Position numbers and translations under genes: made by a program
Assembly: GCA_017557405.1 (NCBI GenBank)
Contig: JAFYYV010000040.1
Location: forward strand, 1-64,000
Direction of reading: 5' to 3'
DNA from: Prevotella sp.
GTDB lineage: Bacteria; Bacteroidota; Bacteroidia; Bacteroidales; Bacteroidaceae
Length of the DNA: 64,000 nt
Part shown: one piece after another, positions 16,984-24,410 of the stretch
Numbering within the stretch: position 1 is the stretch's first letter
Layout: each line of letters starts with the position of its first letter
The notes under the pieces: model-generated
What the model was told of the DNA's origin: nothing
The model's input: the letters and a program-made list of their open reading frames with translations, nothing else
Databases searched by the model: none

Positions 16984-17538
16984 TTAATTGTTCAATAGCT
17001 CCTCAATCTGTTGGGCGATGTTCTCTATTTTCTCGGTGGGCTCGAAGCGGGCCACTACCTGTCCTTTCTTGTTAATCAGGAATTTCGTGAAATTCCATTT
17101 GATGTCAGCCTTCTGTTTGTAGTCAGGGTCGGCCTCGGTGAGCATCTTGTCAAGGATGGGGGCTATAGGGTGACTTTCATCCCAGCCAGCGAACCCTTTC
17201 TGCTCTTGCAGGAATTTGAAAAGAGGGTCGGCGTCGGGGCCATTCACCTTTACTTTCTTGAATCGAGGGAATTCGGTTCCGAAGTTCAGTTTGCAGAACT
17301 CGTGAATGCTTTCGTCGGTTCCAGGGGCTTGCTTGCCGAATTGGTTGCAAGGGAAATCTAAGATGACGAAGCCTTGTGAGTGGTATTTCTCGTAAAGTTT
17401 CTCCAGTTCGTCGTATTGTGGTGTAAATCCGCATTGCGTGGCAGTGTTGACGATGAGGAGCACTTCGTTGGCATACTCTTTCAGTGACACATCTTTACCT
17501 TTTCTGTCTTTGACAGAGAACTCGTATACAGTTTTCAT
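16984..17538 (-). CDS. glutathione peroxidase family protein (Cys type)
   Basis: A 184-residue GPx-fold peroxidase with peroxidatic Cys37 in NTATQCGFTPQY, the catalytic Gln/Trp/Asn environment visible as CNQFGKQAPG and WNFTKF, and no signal peptide, so cytoplasmic. Cys rather than Sec enzymes of this type are usually reduced by thioredoxin, which agrees with trxB directly downstream in the same operon. The region 17539-17633 before it contains AT-rich promoter DNA without other genes. Confidence 0.93.
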   Translation of the reverse strand: MKTVYEFSVKDRKGKDVSLKEYANEVLLIVNTATQCGFTPQYDELEKLYEKYHSQGFVILDFPCNQFGKQAPGTDESIHEFCKLNFGTEFPRFKKVKVNGPDADPLFKFLQEQKGFAGWDESHPIAPILDKMLTEADPDYKQKADIKWNFTKFLINKKGQVVARFEPTEKIENIAQQIEELLNN

Positions 17539-17633
17539 GTTCGTTTTGTTGGTTTGAATTATTTAATTAAGCACTACAAAGATAATCATTTAATTATGAA
17601 ATTCGGATGATGAACGATGAATTTAATTTTTAT

Positions 17634-17671
17634 TAGGGATTTTCCCCAACACTATAGGATTTTTCCTACTC
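17634..17671 (+). promoter_or_regulatory. paired direct repeats upstream of lipoprotein gene, LytTR-like
   Basis: TAGGGATTTTCC at 17634 and TAGGATTTTTCC at 17655 are direct repeats 21 bases apart, located upstream of the promoter TTG (17691) and TACTTTTG (17714-17721). The same sequence pair occurs upstream of the gene at 50268. Spacing matches LytTR response-regulator sites; the protein is not known. Confidence 0.5.
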
Positions 17672-17690
17672 AAGAATATGCAAATTATAC

Positions 17691-17721
17691 TTGCAGCATC
17701 GACAGAAAAACACTACTTTTG
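17691..17721 (+). promoter_or_regulatory. promoter of the tandem lipoprotein genes
   Basis: TTG at 17691-17693 and TACTTTTG at 17714-17721, 20 bases apart; fits the Bacteroidota consensus and sits 50 bases before ATG 17771. Confidence 0.6.
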
Positions 17722-17770
17722 CATCAGAGAACAAGAAACAATAGTAATTAACAATAAAAATAGTACGATT

Positions 17771-18343
17771 ATGAAAAAGATCACAACCCTCATGACACTG
17801 GCGCTGATGGCAGTTCTCTCACTGTCGTTCACTGCCTGCGACGAAGACGATGAAATCGCTTACACCCTCGAAGGAACTTGGCGTGGTAACATGTATGTTT
17901 CCTCGGAATGGGACGGTCGCGTATATGATGCCACCTATTCGGAAATCTGTTTCCTTCGCGATCCCTATCGCTATTCATCGGGTACGGGTTACTGGGTGGA
18001 TCATTACAGCAACTCTGGTTGGGGTCGCAACTATGTGGCCAATCACATCGAATGGAATGTGAACTACGGACGCATTGAGGTCTACTTCGTGGAAGAGGGC
18101 GCAACCATCTTCATCGAGGATTACAGACTGAGCGACAACTATTTCGAGGGAACGATCTATGATGGTTACAACTACGTTGACTTCAGTCTGCGTCACGTAT
18201 CATCGCCCAACTGGAACGACTACTATTACGGATGGGACACCTATTATTACTACGCTAAGGAGAACAACACTTGGACTCGCGCCAATGAAACAAACGCTGA
18301 GCCTGTGGCTGCTCCGAAGAGAATGTTCCGTTCGAACAGATGA
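17771..18343 (+). CDS. small lipoprotein, lipocalin-like
   Basis: A 190-residue lipoprotein: signal peptide with lipobox SFTACDE, then a beta-rich, Tyr/Trp-rich domain beginning EGTWRGNMYV, a motif seen in lipocalin-like proteins of Bacteroidales. Start moved to 17771 because the reading frame upstream overlaps the promoter and the typical MKK signal begins here. No catalytic motif. The next gene (18407) encodes a related lipoprotein (GHWQGTLI), suggesting an old tandem duplication. Function unknown; exported to the outer membrane or periplasm. Confidence 0.82.
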   Translation: MKKITTLMTLALMAVLSLSFTACDEDDEIAYTLEGTWRGNMYVSSEWDGRVYDATYSEICFLRDPYRYSSGTGYWVDHYSNSGWGRNYVANHIEWNVNYGRIEVYFVEEGATIFIEDYRLSDNYFEGTIYDGYNYVDFSLRHVSSPNWNDYYYGWDTYYYYAKENNTWTRANETNAEPVAAPKRMFRSNR

Positions 18344-18350
18344 AGACATT

Positions 18351-18390
18351 GACGATTAACAATTAACAATATACAATTTACAATTAACTA
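18351..18390 (+). repeat. octamer-period repeat between tandem lipoprotein genes
   Basis: About five degenerate AATTAACA-type units fill the gap between the two lipoprotein genes. Confidence 0.65.
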
Positions 18391-18406
18391 TATAATGATT
18401 ACGACT

Positions 18407-19021
18407 ATGAAGAAGATGAGAAAATACATGGCACTGATGCTGATGGCATTGCTGCCGCTGGCTTTCACAAGCTGCGTGGAAGACCACTATTGGGTGGACG
18501 ACCGCCCCTGGTATGATGGATGGGACGACAATGGCTGGTGGAACAACGACTATGCCAATCCTACGACCGACTATGTGGAGATGGCTCAGATGTTGCGCGG
18601 CCACTGGCAGGGAACCCTCATCGCTCAAGGCTACGACGAGCAAGGAAAGGCGATTCGCGACCAATATATTGAGTTCTTCACTGATATGGAGTTCGATGTC
18701 TACGACAACCCGCAAGCTACATTCGGACGCGGTGTGCAACGCGATTATGAGGAAGGTATGGAACAGCCTTCGTTCGTCAGGAACTTCTCGTGGCGCATCT
18801 GCAACAAAGGCAACGGAAGCATCATGGAGGGCGACATCATCGTTCAATATGATGGCCAGGACGGACAGCAAGGCTTTGAGATGGTGATTCCTTACGATGA
18901 GCTCTATCTTGACAGCAAGTCGTTCACGGGCTATATGTACGCCACCGATGGTAGCGAGACCGACAATTTCAACTTCTTGCGCTACACTTATGCCAAGCGT
19001 ATGGCGTTGAGCTTTGAATAA
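18407..19021 (+). CDS. small lipoprotein, lipocalin-like, paralogue of 17771 gene
   Basis: A 204-residue lipoprotein with lipobox AFTSCVE. The mature part begins with a Trp/Asp/Tyr-rich stretch, then LRGHWQGTLIAQGYDEQ, similar to the first domain of the preceding gene, and a strand-rich remainder ending YTYAKRMAL. ATG 18407 is preferred over 18395 since the MKK signal start is there and the octamer repeat runs up to about 18390. Cotranscribed with 17771; followed by a strong two-way terminator at 19045. Function unknown. Confidence 0.8.
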   Translation: MKKMRKYMALMLMALLPLAFTSCVEDHYWVDDRPWYDGWDDNGWWNNDYANPTTDYVEMAQMLRGHWQGTLIAQGYDEQGKAIRDQYIEFFTDMEFDVYDNPQATFGRGVQRDYEEGMEQPSFVRNFSWRICNKGNGSIMEGDIIVQYDGQDGQQGFEMVIPYDELYLDSKSFTGYMYATDGSETDNFNFLRYTYAKRMALSFE

Positions 19022-19044
19022 TACAAATACATAACAAAAACAAC

Positions 19045-19074
19045 AGCCGCCTCTTTGAATTCAAAGGGGCGGCT
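19045..19074. terminator. bidirectional intrinsic terminator
   Basis: AGCCGCC-CTTTGAATTCAAAG-GGCGGCT, nearly perfect 14-bp stem with T-rich flank on the plus side, between convergent genes at 18407 (+) and 19106 (-). Confidence 0.75.
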
Positions 19075-19105
19075 ATTTTATTGCTATTATTCTTAATCAA
19101 TTGCT

Positions 19106-20026
19106 TTACTTGAACCAAGCCGAACAGATGCTCTCGCGAGAGAGGCCTTCCAGCGTTTTCTCCACAGGGTCGGGGAGGTTGCAGAAGAAGTCGATGCCTG
19201 TGAGTTCTTCCAGTTCGTCGATGGAGACCACATAGTCTTTCAAGTCAATCGAGGGAAGTACCACATCGTTATGTTCTGCCCAGAAGCCCAAAGCCTTGAA
19301 GGTGTTACCGCTCTTGGCCAGCAAAGCCATGAAGAAGTATTTGGGAACAATCAGTCCGCCTTCTACATTTGGTTTGATGCGCATGAGTATTTGGTCAGCG
19401 CGGTCGATGGTGCCACCCTTTACAACATAGAGCGTGTCGCACTTGCTGACCCACGAGCGCACTTGGTCTTCCATGTGAACCCACACGCCTGTATAGTTGT
19501 CGCCCGCGTTGAAGTTGTAGAGTTGCGGCTGCATGTTCGAATAGTAGAACGTCTGCATGTTGGCGGCAGCCGAGTAGAGACGATCTGCTGAGGCGCAGAT
19601 GTGCCCACGCGTGAATCCCGAACCTTTATACATGGCGTTTGTGTCGGAAAAACGTGCTGAGGAGGGAATGTCGGGGTCTTCAGCCCATGCGTTGGTTCGA
19701 CCTGTTGTGGTACCTGCCGTGTGCATCTGGAAGCACGACCAACGTTGCGACTTTTTCTGGCAGTCCCATTCCAGCGAATAGCTGATGCCATCGGGGTCGT
19801 AAGAGTCGTTGGTTTTGTGAATCACAACAATGCTGTTCCCACCTTTTACATGTGGGAACTCCAGTCGGCTCAGTTCGGGTTGCAGACTGTTGTCGTTGGC
19901 GTTCAGGTTGGGTTGCTTTTGCGATGATGGAGTGCTGGGTTTTACATCGTCATCGTCGCTGCTACAGGCCGTCAATACGAGGGCCGTGAGGGTGGCATAG
20001 AGGAATAGTCTAAAGTGTTGTTTCAT
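19106..20026 (-). CDS. secreted DNA/RNA non-specific endonuclease, lipoprotein
   Basis: A 306-residue NUC1-family endonuclease with lipobox VLTACSS. The active-site block reads FTRGHICASADR, a variant of the family DRGHxxPxxD in which His is kept but the first Asp is Thr; the Asn partner is probably in YSNMQPQLYNFN. The enzyme degrades single- and double-stranded DNA and RNA with Mg2+ outside the cell or in the periplasm. Start set at 20026 (MKQHFRLFL) since the preceding residues are not signal-like. A second member lies at 63290. Together with the EEP nuclease at 27116 it points to nucleic acid scavenging. Confidence 0.88.
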   Translation of the reverse strand: MKQHFRLFLYATLTALVLTACSSDDDDVKPSTPSSQKQPNLNANDNSLQPELSRLEFPHVKGGNSIVVIHKTNDSYDPDGISYSLEWDCQKKSQRWSCFQMHTAGTTTGRTNAWAEDPDIPSSARFSDTNAMYKGSGFTRGHICASADRLYSAAANMQTFYYSNMQPQLYNFNAGDNYTGVWVHMEDQVRSWVSKCDTLYVVKGGTIDRADQILMRIKPNVEGGLIVPKYFFMALLAKSGNTFKALGFWAEHNDVVLPSIDLKDYVVSIDELEELTGIDFFCNLPDPVEKTLEGLSRESICSAWFK

Positions 20027-20111
20027 GTTGTAGTAATAAAAAAAGTGCAACCGACCGCATATGCAACTACGTTCGATAGCACTTTATTATATCTTTGGTT
20101 GTATAAAGTCT

Positions 20112-20363
20112 TTATTTCTTCAGCTTGGCATAGCGGCTCATGAAGCGGTCGACGCGACCTGCCGTGTCAACAAGCTTGCTCTTACCCGTGTAGAAGGGGT
20201 GAGAGGTGCTGGAGATTTCAACTTTTACCACAGGGTAAGTTTCGCCTTCAAATTCCACTGTATCGTTCGTCTTTGCTGTGGACTTCGAAAGGAACATATC
20301 GCCGTTGGACATGTCACGGAACACGACGGGGCGATAGTTTTCGGGATGGATTCCTTTTTTCAT
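20112..20363 (-). CDS. rpmE2: 50S ribosomal protein L31 type B
   Basis: An 83-residue type B L31, lacking the four zinc-binding cysteines of type A and showing [19 protein letters not shown] and [10 protein letters not shown]. It is part of the large ribosomal subunit near the central protuberance. Zinc-independent L31 forms let cells spare zinc. The leader region upstream (20364-20440) carries a TACCTTTG promoter element on the minus strand. Confidence 0.97.
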   Translation of the reverse strand: MKKGIHPENYRPVVFRDMSNGDMFLSKSTAKTNDTVEFEGETYPVVKVEISSTSHPFYTGKSKLVDTAGRVDRFMSRYAKLKK

Positions 20364-20506
20364 TTTTATCGTTTGTTATTTATTGAATGTATAGTTTTGT
20401 ACAAATTGGGTTGCAAAGGTACGAAGTTTTCCACAATTGTGCAAATTTTCTTGCCACATTTTGACGATTTCATGAAAAATATGCCGAAACGACGTGGATG
20501 AAGGGC

Positions 20507-20986
20507 TTATTTTTTGAAGTAGATGTCCACGTAGTCGCAAGCCATGTCGCAAGGATTGTCCATCTGCTGCATGCGCCAATACTTACGTCCGTTGGTGGCT
20601 TTGAAGTCGAATGTTCCATCGCGCAGGCATTCTTTGCCGCCGTTGATGTGATAGATCTTCATGGCAATAGTGCCCGTGAACTTCAGGTTGTTGGCATCTA
20701 TAATCTCAATAGTACCATTGATTTTCAGATAATCGTCGTTCTCGCGCGACAGTTGCTCACCCTTGCAATGAAGCACGCCATTGTCGTCTTTCGTGATGTT
20801 GCAGGTGCCGAAATAATCCCACGAAATCCATTGCAGACTCAGCATGTGCTTGCCCAGTACTTTCTGCTCGGGTGTCTGTGCGCGTTGCGTGGTAGTGGTT
20901 TTCTTTACGGGTGTTCTGCGTTTGGTTTGTGCGTCGGCACCAAATGCCACAGCGAGCATCAGACAAAGAATCATCAGTTTTTTCAT
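20507..20986 (-). CDS. secreted protein of unknown function
   Basis: A 159-residue exported protein with a signal peptide ending GADAQ and a basic Thr/Lys/Gln-rich spacer (25-45). The folded part (50-159) is strand-rich: KHMLSLQWISWDYFGTCNI, then KYWRMQQMDNPCDMACDYV with three Cys that could pair. No family is recognised. It stands alone between L31 and the nucleic-acid-related cluster; a terminator for the cluster lies just ahead of it. Confidence 0.78.
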   Translation of the reverse strand: MKKLMILCLMLAVAFGADAQTKRRTPVKKTTTTQRAQTPEQKVLGKHMLSLQWISWDYFGTCNITKDDNGVLHCKGEQLSRENDDYLKINGTIEIIDANNLKFTGTIAMKIYHINGGKECLRDGTFDFKATNGRKYWRMQQMDNPCDMACDYVDIYFKK

Positions 20987-21039
20987 CTTCTTAGTGTTGT
21001 TTTAGTTGTTTGGAAATAATAATTGATTAAAATAAAAAA

Positions 21040-21069
21040 GTGGGGGTGCATAGAGCATGCGCCCCCACA
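21040..21069 (-). terminator. intrinsic terminator of the 27011-21087 operon
   Basis: GTGGGGGTGCAT pairs with ATGCGCCCCCAC; on the minus strand the stem is followed by a run of T, 18 bases after the stop of the OB-module lipoprotein. Confidence 0.85.
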
Positions 21070-21086
21070 CTTATAGATTTATTCCA

Positions 21087-23132
21087 TTATGGCTTCGTTC
21101 CGAAACTGTTGCCGCCAGCTTCAGCATACTTCGGCGACTTAATGCCAGGAACGCTGAAATAGTTGGCCAACTGACCGTAGATGATGATCTCCTTACCCAA
21201 AAGACTGGGATTGTCTTTCAAGTTAAGACCGTTTCTCAAAGCACCGCTTGGCAACTGTACAGGCATGCACTTGTCAGCACTGGTGGTTGAAGCAGATTCG
21301 GCGATGAGAATGTTGGTATTGACATCGCAACCTTCAGCGCTGAAGGTTACACCATCAGCATAGGTCTTACCGGAAATGTAGCCGACAATATAGCCTTTTA
21401 CCCAAGCCATTGGAGTGCTGCTGTTGTCAGTACTCAAAGCCTTGCTCACGCTGATGGGATTGCTGTAGCTTCCCTGGTCACCACTCTCTTGCTGGCCACC
21501 ACCGCCACCGCCTTGTCCATTCAACGAATAGAGGTAGCTTTCGTTGGCAACTGTTTCTGGTGTATTGCCCCTGTAGTTCATCAGCTTGCCACAGATGATG
21601 ACCTCGTCACCCACCTTGATGTCAGTTCCACTGGTGTACTTCTCATTGCCAAGATAGAGCGTACGGAACACGTAGAACTCATTGTTTTCAGAACCATCAT
21701 CAGAGATGTAGAAACTTGCGTTTCCATAATCGCCACTCTGGCCGAAAGTTCCGTTGTTTGCAATACGTGAAATCTTACCCTTCAAATAGACTTCGCCTGT
21801 CTTCTCGTACTCGGTGTTGGATGTCCACGTCAGATTCTTAACTGCATTAGCTGCACCAAGGGCATTATACGGGTCGTTGAGTGTACCAGTTCCCTTGGCA
21901 GAACCACTTTGTCCACCGCCACCGCCGCCTTCTTCCAGAATGACAACAGTCGGATTCTTCATTTCGGGTGTCACATTACCATCTTTCACATACTTCATGA
22001 GATTACCGGTAATCTTCACCTTCATGCCAGCCTTGAATTCGTTGACACCATCGGGCAGGTTTGCCCAATAGGCTTCAAACACCTTGCCACCATCTTTCGT
22101 GTCAGCCATCCAGAAGGTCTGCTGGTTCTTGCTGACAGAGCCCACAACTTCTGTGATGTAACCCGTAACAGAGTAAGTTTCCGAGGATGTGCCTCCGTCG
22201 GCCAAAGCTTTGGTCAGCTCGACAGCCTTCGCGCAGTTGATTTCAGTTCCACTGGGTGTGCCACCGCCACCGCCTTCCTCAAGAATCTCCACGTCGGGAT
22301 TCTTCATCTCAGCAGTAACATTGCCAGTATTGGCATTCACGTACTTTGTCAGATTGCCGGTAATCTTCACCTTCGTGCCAGCCTTAAACTCGCTGACACC
22401 TTCGGGCAGGTTGGCCCAGTAAGCTTCGAATACCTTACCGCCATCCTTCGTATCAGCCATCCAGAAGGTCTGTTGGTTCTTGCTTACGCTACCCACAACC
22501 TCTGTGATGTAACCCGTAACAGAGTAAACCTCCGAGGATGTAGCGTTATCTGCCAAAGCATTGGTCAACTCGACAGCCTTGGCACAAGTGGCTTCAATAG
22601 CAGTGGTTGAGCCACCACCTCCGCCTTGTCCATTCAGCGAATAGAGGTATGCCTTCTTTTGAACAGTCTCGGGAGTAGAACCGTTGTAGTTGACAACTTT
22701 ACCACAGATGACGACCTCATCGCCAATCTTGATTTGCTCATTGCCAGCGGCAAAACTCTTGTTGCCGAGGTAGAGGCCACGATAGATGTAGAATCTTGTG
22801 GCGCTGTTGTTGGTACCAGTGTCTGAGATGTAGAAAGTGGCATTGCCATACTCGGTACTATATTCTTCGGTAATGGCACAGATTTTTCCTTTGAAGTAGT
22901 AGTTCTCTGTGCTTTCCACACCAGCCTCCATTCCCTGTACCAACTCAATAATGGCCGCTACGTTGTAGGGGTCTTCTGCTGTTCCGCTTCCTGCAGGCTC
23001 CACCGATTCCTCGGTCTCAGCACCTCCAGGGTTCTTGTTCGGATCGTCGTAAGGCATGGGGACGTCCTCACAACTGGTGAATGTCATGGCCGTCATGGCC
23101 AGGGCAAACAATGAATAAAATAGCTTTTTCAT
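21087..23132 (-). CDS. multi-domain OB-fold-like surface lipoprotein (DUF5689/DUF6359-like modules)
   Basis: A 681-residue lipoprotein (lipobox TFTSCED) made of about five bead-like modules of ~110-130 residues joined by Gly-rich linkers (GGGGG). Modules 1 and 4 share the pattern GNA(T/S)FYISD, YIYRGLYLGNK / FRTLYLGNE, KIGDEVVICGK; modules 2 and 3 are almost identical to each other (SVTGYITEVVGSV, FWMADTKDGGKVFEAYWANL); module 5 differs (ISVSKALSTDN, WVKGYIVGYISG). Such modules belong to the OB-fold nucleic-acid-binding-like group found in Bacteroidota surface proteins. Third gene of an operon with a TonB receptor and a DUF5689 lipoprotein; a surface ligand-binding role, perhaps for DNA, is inferred. 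Confidence 0.85.
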   Translation of the reverse strand: MKKLFYSLFALAMTAMTFTSCEDVPMPYDDPNKNPGGAETEESVEPAGSGTAEDPYNVAAIIELVQGMEAGVESTENYYFKGKICAITEEYSTEYGNATFYISDTGTNNSATRFYIYRGLYLGNKSFAAGNEQIKIGDEVVICGKVVNYNGSTPETVQKKAYLYSLNGQGGGGGSTTAIEATCAKAVELTNALADNATSSEVYSVTGYITEVVGSVSKNQQTFWMADTKDGGKVFEAYWANLPEGVSEFKAGTKVKITGNLTKYVNANTGNVTAEMKNPDVEILEEGGGGGTPSGTEINCAKAVELTKALADGGTSSETYSVTGYITEVVGSVSKNQQTFWMADTKDGGKVFEAYWANLPDGVNEFKAGMKVKITGNLMKYVKDGNVTPEMKNPTVVILEEGGGGGGQSGSAKGTGTLNDPYNALGAANAVKNLTWTSNTEYEKTGEVYLKGKISRIANNGTFGQSGDYGNASFYISDDGSENNEFYVFRTLYLGNEKYTSGTDIKVGDEVIICGKLMNYRGNTPETVANESYLYSLNGQGGGGGGQQESGDQGSYSNPISVSKALSTDNSSTPMAWVKGYIVGYISGKTYADGVTFSAEGCDVNTNILIAESASTTSADKCMPVQLPSGALRNGLNLKDNPSLLGKEIIIYGQLANYFSVPGIKSPKYAEAGGNSFGTKP

Positions 23133-23156
23133 ATTCTTGTTGTTTTTTATTGTTTC

Positions 23157-24395
23157 CTATTGAATAGATATTATTTTATTACCTGAATTTACCTCAGGTT
23201 CGCCATTATAGAGAGTCAGTTTGCCAACAATGACAACTTTCTTGCCGACTTGTAGAGCATCTTTTGTCTCATCGGTGAACTTCTCACCATCGATGTAGTA
23301 CCCACGGAACACCTGCAACTGGGTGTCAGTCTTTCCATCATCAGAAATGAAATAAGTGGCATTTCCGTATGAAGTGGAGACTTCTTTGACAGAGGAGATG
23401 ATACCTGTAATGTAAACTTCGACACTCGAATCGTTGTATCCACTAACAGCAAGTGCTAATGCACGTGCTACGTTGAACGGAGATTCTTCAGTACCCTGGC
23501 CAGAGCCTACAAGATCGTCAACGCTGAATTTCTTGGCTGATTGAATGTCGTTGATGTCGCGAACCAGAATCTGCCACTTGTCCCTGTAGCGATTGAAGAT
23601 ACCTGTAATATCAACTGCTTCGGTGGGCATCACAACGTTGGCGAAGCGAGCGAATGTGCTGCCACGAACAACGAGGTTGCGGCTATTCACTTCCTTCAAT
23701 GCGCGGTCAACACCGTTAGCGGCATCTTTCAGGTCGTCGGGTGCAAAGACGGCTGTGCCATCAGCATCGCGGAAGGTAACACCCTTAATGGTCATGAGTT
23801 TTCCGCAATTCTCCTTCATGTATGCAGCGTCTGTAACCTTTTTGATGTCGAATTCCTCAGGTTCAACACGAGACGGGTCAGGCAATCCAATGAGCTTGTG
23901 GTGGGTTTCCCACACATAGCGGTTCATGCTTCCAACTGACTGTTTTCCGTAGTTGGCAGATGAGGGTGTGGTATTTGTATAGATGCCACCCACTTGCGGT
24001 TGTTGGCTGTTTCCGCCAATCATCAATCCTTTGAGTGAGATGAGCACTTCCTGGCCAACCTTCAATTCGCGGCAAAGGCCGTTCATGTCGATGCCTACGT
24101 TGATGGCGCCCGTTCCGTCGTCCACGGGAATCATGCGATAGAGGTTGCCACCAGCGTCGTTGCCTGTGACGATACCTTTAATCTGAATGTCTTCCGTGAT
24201 TTCCTTCATGTTGCTGTTTTCGATGAGCGTGGCATAATCGCTTTTCAGTTGGGCGATGGTCACCACGTTGGTCTCAGCCAGCTCATTGTTGCCGAAAGGA
24301 ATCTCCTCGATTTCCGGATCGGCGTAACTTGCTCCCATGCACGATACGAAGAGCGTGCAGGCGAGTGTGTATATGCTGTATTTCAGAGTTTTCAT
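23157..24395 (-). CDS. DUF5689-type lipoprotein
   Basis: A 412-residue lipoprotein (lipobox LFVSCMG). Residues ~40-260 match the DUF5689 type (TIAQLKSDYATLIE, IQIKGIVTGNDAGGNLYRMI, DDGTGAINVGIDMNGLC), and residues ~290-412 form one OB-like module with GNATYFISDDGK, LQVFRGYYIDGEKF and VGKKVVIVGKL, the same module type as in the next gene. DUF5689 proteins in Bacteroidota are commonly encoded next to TonB-dependent receptors, as here: 15 bases separate it from the receptor stop. Probably a surface partner of the receptor; ligand not known. Confidence 0.85.
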   Translation of the reverse strand: MKTLKYSIYTLACTLFVSCMGASYADPEIEEIPFGNNELAETNVVTIAQLKSDYATLIENSNMKEITEDIQIKGIVTGNDAGGNLYRMIPVDDGTGAINVGIDMNGLCRELKVGQEVLISLKGLMIGGNSQQPQVGGIYTNTTPSSANYGKQSVGSMNRYVWETHHKLIGLPDPSRVEPEEFDIKKVTDAAYMKENCGKLMTIKGVTFRDADGTAVFAPDDLKDAANGVDRALKEVNSRNLVVRGSTFARFANVVMPTEAVDITGIFNRYRDKWQILVRDINDIQSAKKFSVDDLVGSGQGTEESPFNVARALALAVSGYNDSSVEVYITGIISSVKEVSTSYGNATYFISDDGKTDTQLQVFRGYYIDGEKFTDETKDALQVGKKVVIVGKLTLYNGEPEVNSGNKIISIQ

Positions 24396-24410
24396 ATCAG
24401 TAACGTGTTT

